In this document: positions 1-6,517 of the stretch, piece by piece
Layout: every line of letters starts with the position of its first letter
Numbering within the stretch: the first letter of the stretch is position 1
From: DAOMNN01 sp964404505
GTDB lineage: Bacteria; Pseudomonadota; Gammaproteobacteria; Burkholderiales; Rhodocyclaceae
Assembly (NCBI GenBank): GCA_964404505.1
Contig: CAYOKH010000047.1
Span: 1 to 14,552, forward strand
DNA: 14,552 bases
Reading direction: 5' to 3'
Notes under the pieces: model-generated
Seen by the model: the letters and a program-made list of their open reading frames with translations, nothing else
What the model was told of the DNA's origin: nothing
The model's database searches: none
Made by a program: the position numbers and the translations under genes

Positions 1-55
1 GAATACCGGCCTGTCACGCCGGGGGTCGCGGGTTCGAGTCCCGTCCACTCCGCCA
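1..55 (+). tRNA. tRNA-Asp (GTC), 3' part, 5' end cut by window edge
   Basis: The anticodon stem CCGGC (6-10) pairs with GCCGG (18-22) around a seven-base loop (11-17), with anticodon GTC at 13-15, which reads aspartate codons. The T stem is 28-32 with 40-44 around the loop TTCGAGT. The acceptor 3' strand (45-51) is followed by discriminator G52 and an encoded CCA at 53-55. The 5' acceptor strand and most of the D arm lie before the window. The match to the bacterial tRNA-Asp consensus is very close, so identity is firm. A hairpin terminator follows directly. Confidence 0.97.
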
Positions 56-58
56 GAC

Positions 59-89
59 AAGAAAGGGAACCCGTCGGGTTCCCTTTCTT
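59..89 (+). terminator. Intrinsic terminator after tRNA-Asp
   Basis: A perfect 12-bp stem (61-72 with 76-87; AAAGGGAACCC and its complement, loop GTC) starts six bases after the tRNA CCA. Two more A-T pairs (59-60 with 88-89) can extend it. The downstream side is pyrimidine-rich (TTCTTCCTTTCC) and not a pure T run. It probably ends the tRNA transcript and, being symmetric, may also stop transcription coming from the minus-strand gene at 126-530. Confidence 0.85.
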
Positions 90-125
90 CCTTTCCGGCA
101 CCGCGTCTGGTGCGCTGCCCCTTGT

Positions 126-530
126 CTACCCGGACTCGTCCGCAGGTCCGGTCGCTTGGCTGATCAGCCTGCGTCGCACAATCTGGTTGTGTTCGCGCAA
201 GGTGTACAGTTCGTTGTTATAGGCAAGCGGAATGCGTATGCGGTTTGCCAGAACCTCGATACGGTCGAGCTGGGCAAGAGTGCGTAGGCGCCCCCCGGGG
301 GCGCCCGTGACCATGGTCACGGGCCGCGGTGGTGCCGGGCGCACGTGGTGAAACAGCAACCAGAAGGCAAGCACAAGTGCAGCTGCCGTCGCCAGAAAGG
401 CCAGTATGAGAAAGAAGCGGGACCCCGCAGGGGATTGAGTGCGCTCTTGTTGCGAGCGTAGCCACATGCACATCGGCTGTCCATCGTTGCCGGGCGAATG
501 CCCGCGCTTGCTCCGGAAGCTTCGTGGCAC
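126..530 (-). CDS. Small membrane-anchored protein; possible internally deleted TAXI/TRAP solute-receptor remnant
   Basis: This 134-residue frame starts at GTG 530-528, preceded by a GGAAAA ribosome-site-like stretch; an ATG at 473-471 would give 115 residues. It has a basic N-terminus, one clear membrane helix (about residues 39-60) and a short periplasmic-side part. Residues 71-80 (VTMVTGAPGG) resemble the first strand and glycine turn at the beginning of TAXI-family solute-receptor domains. Residues 87-122, with IPLAYNNELYTLREHNQIVRRRL, resemble the extreme C-terminus of long betaproteobacterial TAXI receptors. The roughly 300 residues expected between them are missing. Inference: an in-frame deletion left a tail-to-head remnant, either a decaying gene or a small membrane protein. 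The family resemblance is from memory and unverified. It is divergent from the dehydrogenase gene at 634. Confidence 0.55.
   Translation of the reverse strand: MPRSFRSKRGHSPGNDGQPMCMWLRSQQERTQSPAGSRFFLILAFLATAAALVLAFWLLFHHVRPAPPRPVTMVTGAPGGRLRTLAQLDRIEVLANRIRIPLAYNNELYTLREHNQIVRRRLISQATGPADESG
287..324. repeat. Two abutting palindromes inside the small membrane-protein gene
   Basis: A GC-only near-palindrome (287-305, one unpaired base at 291) abuts and slightly overlaps a perfect 22-base palindrome (303-324), formed by GCCCGTGACCA followed by its exact reverse complement. Both lie in codons for the residues where TAXI-like N-terminal and C-terminal sequence appear to be joined. They could form cruciforms or hairpins. 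Confidence 0.8.
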
Positions 531-560
531 TGGCTTTTTCCGGTGAAAGTGCGCTAAAGT

Positions 561-586
561 CGCGCCATACGCTGCGGTATGGAGCG
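561..586. promoter_or_regulatory. Inverted repeat upstream of the hydroxyacyl-CoA dehydrogenase gene
   Basis: CCATAC (565-570) and GTATGG (577-582) form a 6-bp inverted repeat around a six-base spacer. CGC/GCG (561-563 with 584-586) extends it after one mismatch. It sits in the 103-base divergent gap, just after a weak -10-like TAAAGT (555-560). The symmetry and position fit a repressor operator or an mRNA hairpin; the binding protein is unknown. Confidence 0.35.
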
Positions 587-633
587 GTGGCGCGGACTCG
601 GGTCGGCATGAAACAGAACAGGAGAAACTTCAC

Positions 634-1485
634 ATGGACATACGCAGGATCGGCGTCGTGGGCGCCGGCACTATGGGAAACGGAATTGCGCAGGCGTTTG
701 CGGTTTCCGGCTTTGACGTGATCATGACCGACGTTGCGGATGCAGCGCTGCAGCGTGGGCTGAACACGATCGATGGCAGTCTTGCCCGGCTGGTCAAGAA
801 GGAGAGGATGAGCGAGACGCAGAAGGCAGATGTGCTGGGCCGGATTGGGACCGCCACCGAGCTTTCGGGAATCGCCGGAGTCGATCTGGCGATTGAGGCT
901 GCCACGGAGAATCTCGACCTCAAGCTCAAGATCTTCGCCGAACTCGACCAGACACTCAAACAGGACGCGATCATCGCAACCAACACGTCCTCGATCTCGA
1001 TTACGCGTCTGGCTGCTTCTACCGGTCGGGCCGACCGTGTGGTGGGAATGCACTTCTTCAACCCTGTGCCGGTGATGGCGCTGGTCGAGCTCATTCGTGG
1101 CCTGCAGACGTCGGATCGGACCTTCGCAGCGGTGGAGACGGTCACGACGGCAATCGGAAAGAAGGCGGTTCAGGTACGCAACAGCCCGGGATTCGTCGTC
1201 AATCGGATGCTGTGCCCGATGATCAACGAAGCGGTGTTCGCCTTGGGCGAAGGACTCGCTACAGCCGCGGAGATCGACGAAGCGATGAAGCTTGGGTGCA
1301 ACCACCCCATCGGTCCGCTCGCGCTGTGCGACCTGATCGGACTCGATGTGGAACTCGCGGTGATGCAGGTGTTGTTCGAGGGTTTCAAGGATCCCAAGTA
1401 CCGCCCGGCGCCGTTGCTGGTGGAGATGGTGGAGGCGGGTTACCTGGGCCGCAAGAGCGGCAAGGGCTTCTTCGATTATCAGTAG
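634..1485 (+). CDS. hbd: 3-hydroxybutyryl-CoA dehydrogenase
   Basis: The 283-residue protein oxidises (S)-3-hydroxyacyl-CoA to 3-ketoacyl-CoA with NAD(P) in fatty-acid, butyrate or phenylacetate-type acyl-CoA pathways in the cytoplasm. The N-terminal Rossmann fold shows GAGTMG at residues 10-15. The family signature HFFNPVPVMALVELI begins at His140, the catalytic histidine, and NSPGFVVNRM marks the start of the C-terminal helical dimerisation domain. The length is normal for the single-domain enzyme (about 280), so it is not a FadB-type fusion. ATG 634 is preceded by AGGAG (620-624) at 9 bases. It stands alone, convergent with rho. PaaH and Hbd cannot be told apart from sequence alone, and no other paa genes are nearby. 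Confidence 0.9.
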   Translation: MDIRRIGVVGAGTMGNGIAQAFAVSGFDVIMTDVADAALQRGLNTIDGSLARLVKKERMSETQKADVLGRIGTATELSGIAGVDLAIEAATENLDLKLKIFAELDQTLKQDAIIATNTSSISITRLAASTGRADRVVGMHFFNPVPVMALVELIRGLQTSDRTFAAVETVTTAIGKKAVQVRNSPGFVVNRMLCPMINEAVFALGEGLATAAEIDEAMKLGCNHPIGPLALCDLIGLDVELAVMQVLFEGFKDPKYRPAPLLVEMVEAGYLGRKSGKGFFDYQ

Positions 1486-1510
1486 TCGGGTGGTAGCCGG
1501 GCCCGGAGGC

Positions 1511-1540
1511 AAAAAAAGGCGCCACCCTCGGGTGGCGATT
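1511..1540 (-). terminator. Intrinsic terminator of rho (possibly bidirectional)
   Basis: CGCCACCC (1520-1527) pairs with GGGTGGCG (1530-1537). Read on the minus strand, the hairpin is followed by CC and seven T (A run at 1511-1517), about 20 bases after the rho stop. On the plus strand the tail is only ATTCTTC, so termination of the dehydrogenase transcript in that direction is weaker but possible. Confidence 0.85.
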
Positions 1541-1557
1541 CTTCATCCCTCGCCGGA

Positions 1558-2817
1558 TCAGCCGCGACGCATCGCGGCGAAGAACTCGGCGTTGTTCTTG
1601 GTCGCCTTGATCTTGTCGAGCAGGAATTCCATCGCGTCGATGTCGTCCATGCCGTAGAGCAGTTTTCGCAGGATCCAGACCTTCTGCAGGATGTCGGGCT
1701 TCATCAGCAACTCCTCTCGGCGTGTGCCCGATCGGTTGACGTTGATCGCCGGGTAGACGCGTTTCTCGGACATGCGTCGGTCGAGGTGCAGTTCCAGGTT
1801 GCCCGTGCCCTTGAATTCCTCGTAGATTACGTCGTCCATGCGGCTGCCGGTGTCGATCAGGGCCGTCGCGATGATGGTAAGACTGCCGCCTTCCTCGATG
1901 TTTCGCGCCGCGCCGAAGAAGCGCTTGGGCTTTTGCAGTGCGTTCGCATCGACGCCGCCCGTGAGAACCTTGCCCGAGGCCGGCACGACCGTATTGTAGG
2001 CGCGCGCCAGGCGCGTCAGGGAGTCAAGCAGGATCACGACGTCCTTCTTGTGCTCGGTCAGTCGCTTGGCCTTCTCGATCACCATCTCTGCAACCTGGAC
2101 ATGGCGCGAAGCCGGCTCGTCAAAGGTCGATGCGACCACCTCCCCGCGCACCGATCGTTGCATCTCGGTGACTTCTTCGGGACGCTCGTCGATGAGGAGC
2201 ACGATCACCACCACGTCCGGGTGATTGCTGATGATCGCGTGGGCGATGTGCTGCAGCATCACCGTCTTCCCGCTCTTGGGCGGGGAGACGATCAGGCCGC
2301 GCTGACCCTTGCCGATCGGCGCGATCATGTCGATCACACGTCCGGTGACGTTCTCCTCGCCACGCATTTCGCGTTCGAGCTTGAGACATTCGTTGGGGTG
2401 CAGCGGGGTGAGGTTCTCGAACAGGATCTTGTGCTTGCACTCCTCGGGTGCTTCGCCATTGATCTTGTCCAGCTTCACCATTGCGAAGTACCGCTCGCCA
2501 TCCTTGGGCGTGCGGATTTCGCCTTCGATGGTGTCGCCGGTGTGCAGATTGAAGCGCCGGATCTGCGAAGGCGACACGTAGATGTCATCGGTGCCGGCCA
2601 GATACGAGGTGTCGGGCGATCGCAGAAATCCGAAGCCATCGGGCAGGACTTCGAGTGCGCCATCACCGTAGATCGGTTCGCCCTTCTTGGCGCGATTCTT
2701 CAGCAGGGCGAAGACGAGCTCCTGCTTCTTCAGGCGATTTGCACCGTCAATGCCGTTGGCCGTGGCCATTTCGAGCAGTTGACTGACGTGGAGGGCTTTT
2801 AGCTCCGATAGTTGCAT
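1558..2817 (-). CDS. rho: Transcription termination factor Rho
   Basis: The 419-residue protein is an RNA-dependent hexameric ATPase that ends transcription by translocating along unstructured C-rich RNA. The N-terminal RNA-binding domain carries the RNP1-like GFGFLR at 61-66. Walker A is SPPKSGKT at 178-185, Walker B VILLD at 261-265, the catalytic Glu is in DERPEEV (Glu211), and the arginine finger is Arg366 in SGTRREE. Length and numbering match E. coli Rho exactly. The start at 2817 (MQLSELKALHVS) fits the family; an in-frame extension to 2919 has no family counterpart. No strong Shine-Dalgarno sequence precedes the ATG. trxA lies 131 bases upstream on the same strand, the usual proteobacterial trxA-rho arrangement. 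The leader is C-rich and nearly G-free, suggesting autoregulation. Confidence 0.98.
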   Translation of the reverse strand: MQLSELKALHVSQLLEMATANGIDGANRLKKQELVFALLKNRAKKGEPIYGDGALEVLPDGFGFLRSPDTSYLAGTDDIYVSPSQIRRFNLHTGDTIEGEIRTPKDGERYFAMVKLDKINGEAPEECKHKILFENLTPLHPNECLKLEREMRGEENVTGRVIDMIAPIGKGQRGLIVSPPKSGKTVMLQHIAHAIISNHPDVVVIVLLIDERPEEVTEMQRSVRGEVVASTFDEPASRHVQVAEMVIEKAKRLTEHKKDVVILLDSLTRLARAYNTVVPASGKVLTGGVDANALQKPKRFFGAARNIEEGGSLTIIATALIDTGSRMDDVIYEEFKGTGNLELHLDRRMSEKRVYPAINVNRSGTRREELLMKPDILQKVWILRKLLYGMDDIDAMEFLLDKIKATKNNAEFFAAMRRG

Positions 2818-2872
2818 GGCGGCAGGACGCGACTGGGCGTTGGTGAGTGAATCGGATGAAGGGAAAGGAAGG

Positions 2873-2881
2873 ATGGTATCA
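2873..2881 (-). promoter_or_regulatory. Possible extended -10 promoter element for rho
   Basis: On the minus strand TGATACCAT gives a TGn-extended -10 (TACCAT, four of six consensus bases) about 56 bases before the rho ATG, in the gap after trxA. I see no convincing -35 at normal spacing. Rho may be transcribed from here as well as from the trxA promoter. Confidence 0.3.
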
Positions 2882-2948
2882 GTGACGCCGATTTGAACTG
2901 CGGACCCGTCCGGCGCCACGAATGCTGCTGCCCGGGCGTGCAGGACGT

Positions 2949-3275
2949 TCAGAGGTTGCTGTCGATGAATGCGGTGAGTTGCGATTTCGAGAGTGCACCG
3001 ACCTTGGTGGCCTCAACGTTGCCGCCCTTGAACAGCATGAGCGTCGGAATGCCACGAATACCGAACTTCGCCGGGGTTTCCTGATTCTCATCGATGTTGA
3101 GCTTGGCCACCTTGAGCTTTCCGGCATACTCCTTCGCGACATCGTCCAGAATCGGCGCGATCATCTTGCACGGGCCACACCATTCGGCCCAGTAGTCGAC
3201 TAGAACGGGTGTCTGTTGTTGCAGAACCTCGGACTCGAAGTTCGCATCGGTAACGTAGTGAATATGCTCGCTCAT
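2949..3275 (-). CDS. trxA: Thioredoxin 1 (TrxA)
   Basis: The 108-residue cytoplasmic disulfide reductase supplies electrons to ribonucleotide reductase, PAPS reductase, methionine sulfoxide reductases and others, and is itself reduced by thioredoxin reductase. The redox motif WCGPC has Cys33 and Cys36, and the cis-proline is Pro77 in GIPT. Asp27, the buried acidic residue, is also present. Length is that of the canonical single-domain protein. The start at 3275 (MSEHIHYVTD) is chosen because GAGG lies just upstream and the family begins here; the open frame to 3395 is leader. It precedes rho on the same strand and is divergent from fdxA. Confidence 0.97.
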   Translation of the reverse strand: MSEHIHYVTDANFESEVLQQQTPVLVDYWAEWCGPCKMIAPILDDVAKEYAGKLKVAKLNIDENQETPAKFGIRGIPTLMLFKGGNVEATKVGALSKSQLTAFIDSNL

Positions 3276-3395
3276 GATTCCTCGCTTCAGGGGGTGGCGA
3301 CAGCGGCTTAGACCGGGAGGGTGAACTCGGGGGAGCTCGGCAGGATCTTGCTCGGTAAGGCCGGAAAGCAATGGATCACTTTTCGGTTTCGGCAA

Positions 3396-3424
3396 AAGTT
3401 ATGCGAAGCCGTCGGCCACGTCAA
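3396..3424 (-). promoter_or_regulatory. Predicted sigma-70 promoter for trxA
   Basis: On the minus strand TTGACG (3424-3419, five of six consensus bases) is followed after exactly 17 bases by TAACTT (3401-3396), a weak -10. The predicted start near 3389 leaves an mRNA leader of about 110 bases before the trxA ATG. Confidence 0.45.
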
Positions 3425-3487
3425 GAATTTCTCCCCATTTGATGGAAGCCGATCGTATCGACGTGGTAAAAATGCCCGTCAGTCGGA

Positions 3488-3510
3488 TATATTGTGCGCA
3501 ATTGACCGAC
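3488..3510 (+). promoter_or_regulatory. Possible fdxA -10 element with overlapping dyad
   Basis: TATATT (3488-3493, five of six) is a candidate -10 about 60 bases before fdxA, without a clear -35. It overlaps ATTG-tgcg-CAAT (3491-3502), a short dyad framed by GTCGG (3482-3486) and CCGAC (3506-3510). A -10 lacking a good -35 but overlapped by symmetry suggests an activated or repressed promoter. This is weak evidence. Confidence 0.28.
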
Positions 3511-3554
3511 AACGCCCGGCTCGGGGCTGAAGCAAGTACATGGAGAGTCGATAG

Positions 3555-3878
3555 ATGACCTACGTTGTTACCGAATCCTGTATCCGGTGCAAGTACACCG
3601 ATTGCGTCGATGTCTGCCCGGTGGATTGCTTTCGGGAAGGGCCAAACTTTCTCGTGATCGACCCCGATGAATGCATCGATTGTACCCTTTGCGTGCCGGA
3701 ATGTCCGGTCGAGGCAATTTTTGCCGAGGACGACGTTCCCGCCGGCCAAGAACACTTCATCGCGCTCAATGCGGAACTCGCGAAGGAGTGGCAGCCGATC
3801 GTCGAGCGCAAGGAAGCGTTGCCCGATGCCGACGAGTGGGCGAAGCACAAGGACAAGCTGGACAAACTCGAGCGCTGA
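3555..3878 (+). CDS. fdxA: 7Fe ferredoxin ([3Fe-4S][4Fe-4S], FdxA)
   Basis: The 107-residue protein is a small soluble electron carrier closely resembling Azotobacter ferredoxin I. Cys9, Cys17 and Cys50 are placed to bind the [3Fe-4S] cluster, and Cys21, Cys40, Cys43 and Cys46 the [4Fe-4S] cluster. Cys12 and Cys25 are extra cysteines, with Cys25 equivalent to the free cysteine near the cluster in the family. The C-terminal extension ending LPDADEW...LDKLER is typical of the long FdxA type. GGAGAG (3542-3547) lies 7 bases before the ATG. The electron partner is not indicated by the context. It is divergent from trxA and is followed by a CBS-domain gene after 193 bases. Confidence 0.96.
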   Translation: MTYVVTESCIRCKYTDCVDVCPVDCFREGPNFLVIDPDECIDCTLCVPECPVEAIFAEDDVPAGQEHFIALNAELAKEWQPIVERKEALPDADEWAKHKDKLDKLER

Positions 3879-3946
3879 GGCCCGATCTCGCCTTGCCCCT
3901 GACACGGCGGACCAGCCCGGAATTCTCGGAATCGCCTCCCGTTACA

Positions 3947-3964
3947 TGCGGAAGGGCTTCCGCA
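3947..3964. repeat. Hairpin in the fdxA to CBS-gene gap
   Basis: TGCGGAA (3947-3953) pairs with TTCCGCA (3958-3964) around a GGGC tetraloop. No T run follows, so it is not a standard intrinsic terminator. It could stabilise the fdxA mRNA 3' end. The rest of this 193-base gap shows nothing recognisable. Confidence 0.5.
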
Positions 3965-4071
3965 GGTGTCTCGATACGCAGGCCGACAGGCTCCAGATGC
4001 TGGTCGAGTGGGGAGCAATCGCATAACATGGCACGGACGAAGAATGGTTCGGGCATGGCAAGGGGGCTGGA

Positions 4072-4521
4072 ATGCTGGTAAGCGAGATCCTTGCGATCAA
4101 GGGCAAGGTGCTCTACACGATCGCGCCCGGCAGGCACCTCGGTGAGGCCGTCGCCATCATGTCCGAGCAGGACGTCGGATCCCTGGTGGTGTTCTCGGGC
4201 GGACAGATGACGGGAATCCTGACCTTTCTCGAGGTCCTGAAGGCGGTGCATCGTGCCGGGGCTTCATGGGCCGAGGTGGAGGTCGGGGACGCGATGGTCG
4301 AGAGTCCGCGGGTAGCCTCCCCGAACATGGAGATGGACGAATTGCGCCGTCTCATGCTTGATCATCATCAGCGCTATCTGCCCGTCATGGACGGCGACAC
4401 GCTCATGGGCGTGGTCTCCTTCCATGACGTCGCCAAGGCAGTGCTCGAAGAGCAGAGTTTCGACAACAGGATGCTGAAGAACTACATTCGCGACTGGCCC
4501 GAAGAGGCTGGCGAGAGTTGA
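4072..4521 (+). CDS. Two-CBS-domain protein
   Basis: The 149-residue protein consists almost only of a CBS-domain pair (about residues 5-60 and 70-127). The domains carry the characteristic SLVV....GILTFLEVLKAV and RYLPVMDGDTLMGVVSFHDVAKAV segments. Such Bateman modules bind adenosine nucleotides (AMP, ATP, S-adenosylmethionine) and usually sense energy state; no catalytic domain is attached here. The C-terminal tail NRMLKNYIRDWPEE is a feature I associate with stand-alone betaproteobacterial CBS proteins. AAGGGGG (4060-4066) lies 5 bases before the ATG. The partner it regulates is unknown; the neighbours are fdxA and fadD. Confidence 0.88.
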   Translation: MLVSEILAIKGKVLYTIAPGRHLGEAVAIMSEQDVGSLVVFSGGQMTGILTFLEVLKAVHRAGASWAEVEVGDAMVESPRVASPNMEMDELRRLMLDHHQRYLPVMDGDTLMGVVSFHDVAKAVLEEQSFDNRMLKNYIRDWPEEAGES

Positions 4522-4568
4522 GCGTACGCAAATAGCTGCCTGCCGCAAGAATACAAGCAAACGATGCC

Positions 4569-4584
4569 ATGCCGGGCCCGGCAT
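4569..4584. repeat. Perfect 16-base palindrome upstream of fadD
   Basis: ATGCCGGGCCCGGCAT is its own reverse complement. It lies in the 171-base gap between the CBS gene and fadD, about 110 bases before the fadD start. It could be an operator for fadD or a hairpin at the end of the CBS-gene transcript; there is no T run. Confidence 0.5.
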
Positions 4585-4692
4585 TGTACGAGTCTGGAAA
4601 ACCCGCCTGCGTCACGCTTGCGGGGATCGCCTTGGGAGGGCGGAGCCGGAGATCGATTCCGGCGAGATTTTCCAACTCATGGAGGCGACAAC

Positions 4693-6360
4693 ATGGAAAA
4701 GATCTGGCTGAAGAGCTATCCGCCCGGTATCCCTGCTGAAATCGACGTAAACGAGTTCCGCTCGCTGGGTGATCTGTTCGAGCAGGGAACACGCAAGTTC
4801 GGCGACCGGACTGCATACATCAACATGGCGCGCAGCATCACCTATGCGGAGCTCGATCGCCTGTCGGCGCAGTTCGCGGGCTACCTGCAGGGTGAGCTGA
4901 AGCTCCGGAAGGGAGACCGGGTCGCCCTGATGATGCCCAACCTGCTGCAGTACCCGATCGCCATGTTCGGTGTGCTGAGGGCCGGTTGCACCGTCGTGAA
5001 CGTCAATCCGCTGTATACCGCTCGTGAGCTCGAGCATCAACTGCGTGACTCGGGCGCGAACACCATCGTCATCGTCGAGAATTTCGCCCATACGCTCGAA
5101 CGCATTCTTCCCACGGTGAAGGTGTCGAACGTGGTGGTCACCAGCCTGGGCGAACTGCTGGGCTTCCCCAGGAGCCTGATCGTGAATTTCGTGGTGCGGC
5201 GTGTGAAGAAGCTGGTTCCGGCGTGGAATCTTACCGGGCACGTCCGCTTCTCGGAGGCGCTCTCGAGCGGCGCACGCCATGCAATAGAGCCGGTGGAGGT
5301 CGGTCACGAAGACATCGCCTACCTGCAATACACCGGTGGCACCACAGGTGTGGCGAAGGGTGCGGTGCTGACCCACGGCAACATCATCGCCAACCTGCAG
5401 CAGGCCCATGCGTGGATCGCACCCTTCCTGAACGAGGGCGGCGAGATCATCATCACGGCGTTGCCTCTCTATCACATCTTTTCCCTGACTGCGAATTGCC
5501 TGACTTTCTTCAAGATCGGCGCAACCAATGTACTGATCACCAATCCACGGGATATCCCCGGCTTCGTAAAGGAGATGTCGAAGCACAGGTTCACGGTGAT
5601 CACAGGCGTAAATACGCTGTTTAATGCGCTGTTGAACGATCCCGACTTCGCGAAACTGGACTTTTCCGCGCTGCATTTTGCGCTTGGCGGGGGGATGGCG
5701 GTTCAGCAGGCGGTGGCCGAGAAGTGGGGACAGGTGACCGGGAATCCGCTTATCGAAGCCTACGGCCTGACCGAGACATCGCCGGCGGTCACGATCAATC
5801 CGCTGAATCTGTCCGGATTCAACCATTCCATCGGCCTGCCGGTGTCGTCGACCGAGGTCAGCTTGCGCGATGACGATGGCAACGAGGTGCCCCTAGGCCG
5901 GCCGGGCGAGCTGTGTGTGCGCGGACCGCAGGTCATGCGCGAGTACTGGAATCGTCCGGAAGAAACGGCACGGGTGTTCACCGCCGACGGGTTCCTGCGC
6001 ACCGGCGATATCGCCACGATCGACGAAGCCGGATTCGTGCGCATCGTCGATCGCAAGAAGGACATGATCCTGGTTTCGGGGTTCAACGTTTTCCCCAACG
6101 AGGTCGAGGACGTGGCCGCGAACCATCCCGGTGTCCTCGAGGTTGCGGCGGTCGGAGTGCCTGACGAGCGTAGCGGAGAGGCCGTCAAGCTCTTCGTGGT
6201 GCGCAAGGACCCTTCACTGACCAAGGAAGACATCATTGCGCACTGCAAGGAGAATCTTACTGCCTACAAGGTGCCGCACCTGGTCGAATTCCGCGACGAG
6301 TTGCCAAAGACGAACGTGGGCAAGATTCTTCGCCGGATGTTGCGCGACGGGAAAGCCTGA
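4693..6360 (+). CDS. fadD: Long-chain acyl-CoA synthetase (FadD)
   Basis: The 555-residue AMP-forming ligase activates fatty acids with ATP and CoA at the inner membrane, the entry step to beta-oxidation. The ATP-binding motif YTGGTTGVAKG begins at Tyr213. YGLTET is at 357-362. The fatty-acyl-CoA synthetase signature around DRKKDMILVSGFNV starts at Asp453. The C-terminal catalytic lysine is Lys544 in TNVGKILRR. Length is close to E. coli FadD (561). ATG 4693 is preceded by GGAGG at 7 bases and matches the family N-terminus; the open frame back to 4564 is not used. It may act in the same catabolism as the hydroxyacyl-CoA dehydrogenase at 634, though the two are not in one operon. Confidence 0.94.
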   Translation: MEKIWLKSYPPGIPAEIDVNEFRSLGDLFEQGTRKFGDRTAYINMARSITYAELDRLSAQFAGYLQGELKLRKGDRVALMMPNLLQYPIAMFGVLRAGCTVVNVNPLYTARELEHQLRDSGANTIVIVENFAHTLERILPTVKVSNVVVTSLGELLGFPRSLIVNFVVRRVKKLVPAWNLTGHVRFSEALSSGARHAIEPVEVGHEDIAYLQYTGGTTGVAKGAVLTHGNIIANLQQAHAWIAPFLNEGGEIIITALPLYHIFSLTANCLTFFKIGATNVLITNPRDIPGFVKEMSKHRFTVITGVNTLFNALLNDPDFAKLDFSALHFALGGGMAVQQAVAEKWGQVTGNPLIEAYGLTETSPAVTINPLNLSGFNHSIGLPVSSTEVSLRDDDGNEVPLGRPGELCVRGPQVMREYWNRPEETARVFTADGFLRTGDIATIDEAGFVRIVDRKKDMILVSGFNVFPNEVEDVAANHPGVLEVAAVGVPDERSGEAVKLFVVRKDPSLTKEDIIAHCKENLTAYKVPHLVEFRDELPKTNVGKILRRMLRDGKA

Positions 6361-6424
6361 GTCGCACACCGCGGCAGCGCGCACGACGATGCTGCGGGGC
6401 ACGGATTGGCGGGTGCCGGTGGGT

Positions 6425-6441
6425 CCGATCGGCCGGATCGG
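6425..6441. repeat. Inverted repeat between fadD and the ilvB promoter
   Basis: CCGATC (6425-6430) and GATCGG (6436-6441) form a 6-bp inverted repeat with a five-base spacer. It ends about 18 bases before the predicted ilvB -35. There is no T run, so it is not an obvious fadD terminator; an operator role is possible but unproven. Confidence 0.35.
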
Positions 6442-6459
6442 CATCCGGTAACATTTCGC

Positions 6460-6489
6460 TTGTACTTCATGGTCCCGCATGACTAGAAT
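6460..6489 (+). promoter_or_regulatory. Predicted sigma-70 promoter of the ilvB leader
   Basis: TTGTAC (6460-6465) and TAGAAT (6484-6489) are separated by 18 bases. Transcription would begin near 6496, about 20 bases before the leader peptide ATG at 6518, and would run through the attenuator into ilvBN. Confidence 0.6.
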
Positions 6490-6517
6490 GCAAAGCATAC
6501 CCCTATCTGTTCCGACA

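Noticed and set aside
1..125. Possible integration site at tRNA-Asp
   Set aside because: No integrase, no repeated tRNA 3' fragment and no mobile gene is seen downstream in the window.
217..1512. 431-codon minus-strand open frame opposite the hydroxyacyl-CoA dehydrogenase gene
   Set aside because: It is antisense to a well-supported gene, rich in His/Arg/Gln as expected for a complement frame in GC-rich DNA, and matches no family I recognise.
1786..2802. 338-codon plus-strand open frame opposite rho
   Set aside because: It lies wholly antisense to rho, which has every family motif; it is a codon-bias artefact.
4028..4081. 17-codon frame overlapping the start of the CBS-domain gene
   Set aside because: It has no ribosome site and no amino-acid bias typical of a leader; it is probably chance.
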